Both the position numbers and the translations under genes were made by a program. DNA of 48,022 bases from Pseudomonadota bacterium. Its GTDB lineage: Bacteria; Pseudomonadota; Alphaproteobacteria; Rhizobiales; Beijerinckiaceae. Of this stretch, positions 44,692-48,022 are shown piece after piece (the stretch's first letter is position 1; each line of letters starts with the position of its first letter). The DNA is taken from the NCBI GenBank assembly GCA_023423995.1, contig JAFAEL010000177.1:1-48022 (forward strand). Reading direction: 5' to 3'. The notes below the pieces were generated by a model. It did not search any database. It worked only from the letters and a program-made list of their open reading frames with translations, and was not told the origin of the DNA.

Positions 44692-45870
44692 TCAGGCCGG
44701 AGCGGTCCCGGCCAGAAACTCCACCGCGGCCCGCACGCCGCCTGGCGCATGCGGCACCTTGAGCTGGATAAACGCGACCTCCAGGGCCGCAAGGCAGCCG
44801 AGGATCATCGGTTCATTGAGGTCGCCCAGATGACCGATGCGGAACGCATGGCCCGACAGGAGTCCGAGGCCGCCGGCTACCGAGACGCCCAATGTCTCCC
44901 GCGTATGCGACCGTATGAGATCGGCATCAATTCCCTCCCCAGTCCGGATGGCCGTGACGGTCACGGCACGCTGCTCCGGCATGGCCGCGTTGAAGGAGAG
45001 GGCGCCGGCCTCTGCCCAGACGTCGACAGCCTGGTGCACGGCGCCCGCGAGCCGGCGGTGGCGGGCGAAGATCGCCGGGAGGCCCTCCTCCTTGATGATG
45101 TCGAGAGCGGCGCGGAGCCCGAACATGAGCTGCTCCGGCATGGTGCCGCAGAAGGAACGGTAGTTCTCCTCCGCCATCCGGGTCTTCCAGTCCCAGTAGC
45201 GATGCAGGAGCGGAAGCGAAGCCGCCATGCGGATCGCCTTCTCGTTCGCGGCCAGAATCGCAAGCCCAGGGGGGCACATCAGCGCCTTCTGCGAAGCGGC
45301 GATCGCAACGTCGACGCCCCATGCATCCATCTCGAACGGCATCGCCGCAAGGGACGCAATGGTGTCCGCCACGAGCAGCGCCGGGTGGCCGGCCGCGTCG
45401 ATGGCGGCGCGCACCGCCTTCACGTCGCTCGCGACCGCCGTTCCGGTATCCACCTGGACGGCAAGGACCGCCTTGATCCGGCGCTCCGTGTCGCGGCGCA
45501 GCGCCTGCTCGATGTCCTCGGGATCGATCGCGTGTCGCCAATCGCCCTGGATCGACACGACCTCGAGCCCGAGAGCGCGAGCGTGGTCGGCCCAGTTGTG
45601 GGAGAAATGGCCGACCTCGGGGATGAGAACGGCGTCGCCCGGCACGCAGATATTGGCGAGCGCCGCCTCCCAGCCGCCATGGCCGTTGGCCGAGTAGATG
45701 AAGACCCTCCCCCTGGTGCGGAACACGTCAGCGAGATCGGCGAAGCAGGAATGCGCGATCTCCTTCAGCCGACGGTCTACGAGGTCGAGGGGCTGGCGGT
45801 GCATCGCCGCCAGGACCCGGTCGGGAATATGCGTGGGCCCGGGCGAATGGAGGAACTCGTGACCGGTCAA
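44692..45870 (-). CDS. PLP aminotransferase, serine/alanine-glyoxylate type
   Basis: A 392-residue class V aminotransferase. FLHSPGPTHIPDRVLAAM is the family N-terminus. YSANGHGGWEAALANI binds the phosphate and stacks on PLP, DTIASLAAMPFEMDAWGVDVAIAASQKALMCPPGLAIL carries the Asp and the Schiff-base Lys (SQKAL). It would convert glyoxylate to glycine with serine or alanine as donor, which suits a serine-cycle or glyoxylate-producing metabolism. TTG at 45870 is taken as start (six bases after GGAG); TTG at 45876 is an alternative. The amino donor is uncertain. Confidence 0.87.
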   Translation of the reverse strand: MTGHEFLHSPGPTHIPDRVLAAMHRQPLDLVDRRLKEIAHSCFADLADVFRTRGRVFIYSANGHGGWEAALANICVPGDAVLIPEVGHFSHNWADHARALGLEVVSIQGDWRHAIDPEDIEQALRRDTERRIKAVLAVQVDTGTAVASDVKAVRAAIDAAGHPALLVADTIASLAAMPFEMDAWGVDVAIAASQKALMCPPGLAILAANEKAIRMAASLPLLHRYWDWKTRMAEENYRSFCGTMPEQLMFGLRAALDIIKEEGLPAIFARHRRLAGAVHQAVDVWAEAGALSFNAAMPEQRAVTVTAIRTGEGIDADLIRSHTRETLGVSVAGGLGLLSGHAFRIGHLGDLNEPMILGCLAALEVAFIQLKVPHAPGGVRAAVEFLAGTAPA

Positions 45871-45990
45871 AGCCAACTCCGTGATGCGGCGGCTCCTCTT
45901 TAGGATCCGCCGGACCTCTTGTCCCGACCGGGAATGCAGAGGCGTCTTGACGCTGGGGAGTATCCCCCGGCCGCTGCCACTCGAGGTTGG

Positions 45991-46854
45991 TCAGCCGCGA
46001 ATTTCGGCCAGAGTCGCGGCCGGCGCCGGCACCGGTTCGCCGACGATCCCGCGCGTCCGCATCGTGCGGTCGACACCCTCGGTCACGCTGCGGCCGAGGG
46101 CGTCCGCGAGGCAGTGATAGCCGAGGTCGCCCATGTGGAAGCTGTCCGCCGACAGCATTCTTCCCAGAAGGGACGGATCGCGCTCGGCCCAGAGCTTCAT
46201 TAGCTTGTAGCGCGGGAAGACAGGCACGCTGTGCTCCCCGGCGACGGTCGTCACGAGCGCGACATAGCGCTCGTACTGGCGCAGGTCACCGATCTTGGGG
46301 AAGAATTGCTGGTCGACGATGACAAGGTCCGATCCGGCTGCCCGGACCAGCGCGATGCCGCGTTCGAGGAGCGATCGGAACTGGCCCTCGTCTCCGCCCC
46401 TCAAGGCATCGTTGGTACCGACCTGCCAGAGCACCAGCGCCGGCTTCGCCGGCTCGGCCATCAGGCGCTCGAGGCGCGCAAGCGTTTGATCCGCCGTCTC
46501 GCCGCTAATCCCGGCGTTGAGCACGTCGATACGACGGCCGCGCCACGCGGAGCGGAGCTCGCGCTCCAGCTGCGCCGGATAGGCGTGGTCGGGCCCGCTG
46601 GCACCCGCTCCCTGCGTGGAGGAGGAGCCGATGGCGAGGAGGCGGACTGGCTTGCCGGCCGTGAGCGTGTCGGACAGCAACCGGAAGGCCGCCGGCCGGG
46701 TCAGGGAGAGGCGGTCGTTTCCGCAGGCGAGGTCTGAAGCCCGCCCGGGCGTGGGGCCGATCGCCGAGGCGAGCACAACAACCGTCACGGCGCCAACGGC
46801 GCCGAGCAGTCGCATACGGGACCAGGCCCGGACCAAGCCGGCTTTTCCGATCAT
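45991..46854 (-). CDS. SGNH/GDSL-family hydrolase, exported
   Basis: 287 residues: N-terminal signal peptide or anchor (LLGAVGAVTVVVLASAIG) and an SGNH hydrolase domain with block I LLAIGSSSTQGAGAS (nucleophile Ser), block II Gly in NAGISGETADQT, block III VLWQVGTNDAL (Asn) and block V DSFHMGDLGYHCLA (Asp and His). All catalytic blocks are present. Substrates in this family are esters of lipids, sugars or peptidoglycan; which one is open. It lies 121 bp downstream of the cytochrome gene on the same strand. Confidence 0.88.
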   Translation of the reverse strand: MIGKAGLVRAWSRMRLLGAVGAVTVVVLASAIGPTPGRASDLACGNDRLSLTRPAAFRLLSDTLTAGKPVRLLAIGSSSTQGAGASGPDHAYPAQLERELRSAWRGRRIDVLNAGISGETADQTLARLERLMAEPAKPALVLWQVGTNDALRGGDEGQFRSLLERGIALVRAAGSDLVIVDQQFFPKIGDLRQYERYVALVTTVAGEHSVPVFPRYKLMKLWAERDPSLLGRMLSADSFHMGDLGYHCLADALGRSVTEGVDRTMRTRGIVGEPVPAPAATLAEIRG

Positions 46855-46975
46855 TCTCGATGACGCCCCAGCCAGATGGGCAATTCTGCCTCTGGTACCG
46901 ATGGTCGTGGAGCAGAGTTGAACCTGACCTGAACGTCGGCCGGCACGGCGCGGCCTCGGGCGGCGATGCGAGCGG

Positions 46976-47338
46976 CTACTGGGGCGCGAACGGGTTCCTG
47001 AACCCGCCGGCGCGCGAAGGCGCCTTGGGCGGGTGATGCTTGGCGAGATAGTCGAGGATCAGGTCGCGGTCGGCTCCCTGGATGTCCGGCATGTTGTGCC
47101 GCTCCGTCATCCAGGTGAGCGTCTCGTCCCAGCGCTCCCGTGTCATGCCCTGGTTGGAGACGATCCTGTAGCCGTGGCACGCCGTGCATAGGCCGAAGGT
47201 CTCGTCGCGCCCGGGCGTGTCGGGCAGGTCCTCGAGGCGCTCGTCCTGCGGCTTGAAGGCGGTTTGCGCGCCTGCATCGGGCACGGCCAAGGTCGCCCCG
47301 AGCGCAAGCGCGGTGGCGATCGCGATCTTTCGCGGCAC
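46976..47338 (-). CDS. cytochrome c, probable sulfite dehydrogenase subunit (SorB-like)
   Basis: A 120-residue exported c-type cytochrome: signal peptide about 1-24 (IAIATALALGATLAVPDAGA) and one haem site Cys51-x-x-Cys54-His55 (GLCTACHGY), with Met65, Met77 or Met83 as possible sixth ligand. GTG start. It follows the molybdenum sulfite dehydrogenase gene with a five-base gap, the arrangement of SorA-SorB, where it would take electrons from sulfite oxidation and pass them to the respiratory chain. Confidence 0.85.
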   Translation of the reverse strand: MPRKIAIATALALGATLAVPDAGAQTAFKPQDERLEDLPDTPGRDETFGLCTACHGYRIVSNQGMTRERWDETLTWMTERHNMPDIQGADRDLILDYLAKHHPPKAPSRAGGFRNPFAPQ

Positions 47339-47343
47339 GCTGA

Positions 47344-48022
47344 TCAGCCGACCAGGATCGCGACCCGGTGCATGGCGTTTCCGCCATAACCCTGTGGGTT
47401 CCAGCCGGCCGCAACGGGCGGCTGCATGCGACCCTCAGAATCCGTTCCGCGCGTCCAGATCTCGAAATAGCCGTCGGACGGGAGGCTCAGTTTAGCCGTC
47501 CAGCGATTCCAGTCGTAGCGGTTCCGCGCCGGGGCCAGCGTCGCGGGCGTCCAGGTCTGGCCGAAATCGGTCGAGAGGTCGACGCGGGAGACGGTCAGGT
47601 CGCCCGCCCAGGCGGCGCCCCGAACCGGAATCTCGCGCGTGCCGGAGGGCAGGCGCGTCCCGTTCATGGGCGAGGTGGTGATCGACCGCACCGGCATCGA
47701 TTCGAGGATCCGGAAGTCCTTCTCGTCAGGCTTGCCACCCGGCACCATCGGCTTTGTCGGCACCCGGTAGGATGTTCCAGTCATGCCCTGGCCGTCATGC
47801 TCCCGGTCGCGGAGAGAGATGCGCGTCACCCACTTGTGCGACAGCGATCCCGGCCAGCCCGGGACGAGCAGGCGGAGTGGACCGCCGTGGACGTTCGGCA
47901 GCGGCTCGCCGTTCATCGCGAAGACGAGGAGGTTGTGCTCCTCCATGGCCTTCGGCAGGCGCATGCCGCGGGACAGCGAATCCTTGCTCGTGTCTCCGGA
48001 GAGATGCGGATCCGCCCCGTAG
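47344..48022 (-). CDS. sulfite oxidase-family molybdoenzyme, C-terminal part (5' end outside window)
   Basis: The frame is open past the right edge; the visible 225 residues are the C-terminal part of a sulfite oxidase/SorA/SoxC-type protein. It includes AMNGEPLPNVHGGPLRLLVPGWPGSLSHKW, which contributes to the Mo site and cofactor binding, and the C-terminal dimerisation domain (VRGAAWAGDLTVSRVDLSTDFGQTWTPATL, NRWTAKLSLPSDGYFEIWTRGTDSEGRMQP). The periplasmic location cannot be checked because the N-terminus is missing. With the cytochrome c downstream, sulfite:cytochrome c oxidoreductase is the likely activity; a SoxC role would need the sox genes outside the window. Confidence 0.88.
   Translation of the reverse strand, partial: YGADPHLSGDTSKDSLSRGMRLPKAMEEHNLLVFAMNGEPLPNVHGGPLRLLVPGWPGSLSHKWVTRISLRDREHDGQGMTGTSYRVPTKPMVPGGKPDEKDFRILESMPVRSITTSPMNGTRLPSGTREIPVRGAAWAGDLTVSRVDLSTDFGQTWTPATLAPARNRYDWNRWTAKLSLPSDGYFEIWTRGTDSEGRMQPPVAAGWNPQGYGGNAMHRVAILVG

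Noticed and set aside
44221..45903. A 560-codon open frame on the plus strand
   Set aside because: It lies opposite the GNAT and aminotransferase genes, whose motifs are unmistakable; its text is low in hydrophobic residues and without family signs.

Overview
The window is about 48 kb of GC-rich, densely packed chromosome from an alphaproteobacterium. The order aspS / rnd / ppx-ppk-hdaA / permease-CDP-alcohol phosphatidyltransferase / purM-purN, an HdaA-type DnaA regulator, and a crotonyl-CoA carboxylase/reductase close to the Methylobacterium type all point to Hyphomicrobiales, perhaps the Methylobacteriaceae/Beijerinckiaceae side. This placement is inference from gene content only. I see no rRNA, tRNA, CRISPR array, insertion sequence or phage gene.

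Layout. (1) 1-2.4 kb: CoA-thioester genes (MaoC hydratase, CitE-like lyase, IclR regulator, second MaoC protein), closed by a strong bidirectional hairpin. (2) 2.4-16.7 kb: housekeeping block with aspS, rnd, the polyphosphate pair ppx/ppk overlapping by 32 bp, hdaA, an AI-2E-type permease, a CDP-alcohol phosphatidyltransferase, purMN, a molybdopterin oxidoreductase of unknown substrate, and ndk. (3) 16.8-22.2 kb: small secreted, membrane and stress genes: two tandem DUF2147 proteins, a GST, a DUF4345 protein, a GNAT, a YidB-like protein, a 16-cysteine copper-storage-like four-helix protein and an HdeD-like protein. (4) 22.2-33.8 kb: a divergent catabolic island. The leftward operon carries a periplasmic binding protein, a cupin, an FAD monooxygenase and livHMGF. 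The rightward operon carries an SDR, a MarR regulator, an acyl-CoA dehydrogenase, an aryl-CoA ligase of the 2-aminobenzoate/benzoate type, a hotdog thioesterase and a RidA-like protein. (5) 33.9-36.2 kb: a NitT/TauT-type ABC ATPase with two permeases and no binding protein. (6) 36.3-41.9 kb: ccr (ethylmalonyl-CoA pathway), a PPOX-fold protein, a secreted MetX-like hydrolase, and a divergent HxlR regulator / acyl-CoA dehydrogenase pair. (7) 42.1-48.0 kb: a sulfur/C1 region with a secreted methanethiol oxidase (SBP56 family), a SCO copper chaperone, an aminotransferase of the serine/alanine-glyoxylate type, an SGNH hydrolase, and a SorAB-like cytochrome c plus sulfite dehydrogenase cut by the window end.

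Working together. The 22-34 kb island looks like a self-contained import, CoA-activation and oxidation unit for an aromatic or heteroaromatic acid, probably repressed by its own MarR protein through a near-palindrome in the divergent promoter. It has the accessory enzymes of 2-aminobenzoyl-CoA-type clusters but lacks their large bifunctional monooxygenase/reductase, and its RidA-like protein lacks the catalytic arginine. At the right end, methanethiol oxidation would yield formaldehyde, sulfide and peroxide. SCO would serve the copper site of the oxidase, and SorAB would remove sulfite formed later. ccr and the CitE/MaoC genes fit C1/C2 carbon assimilation.
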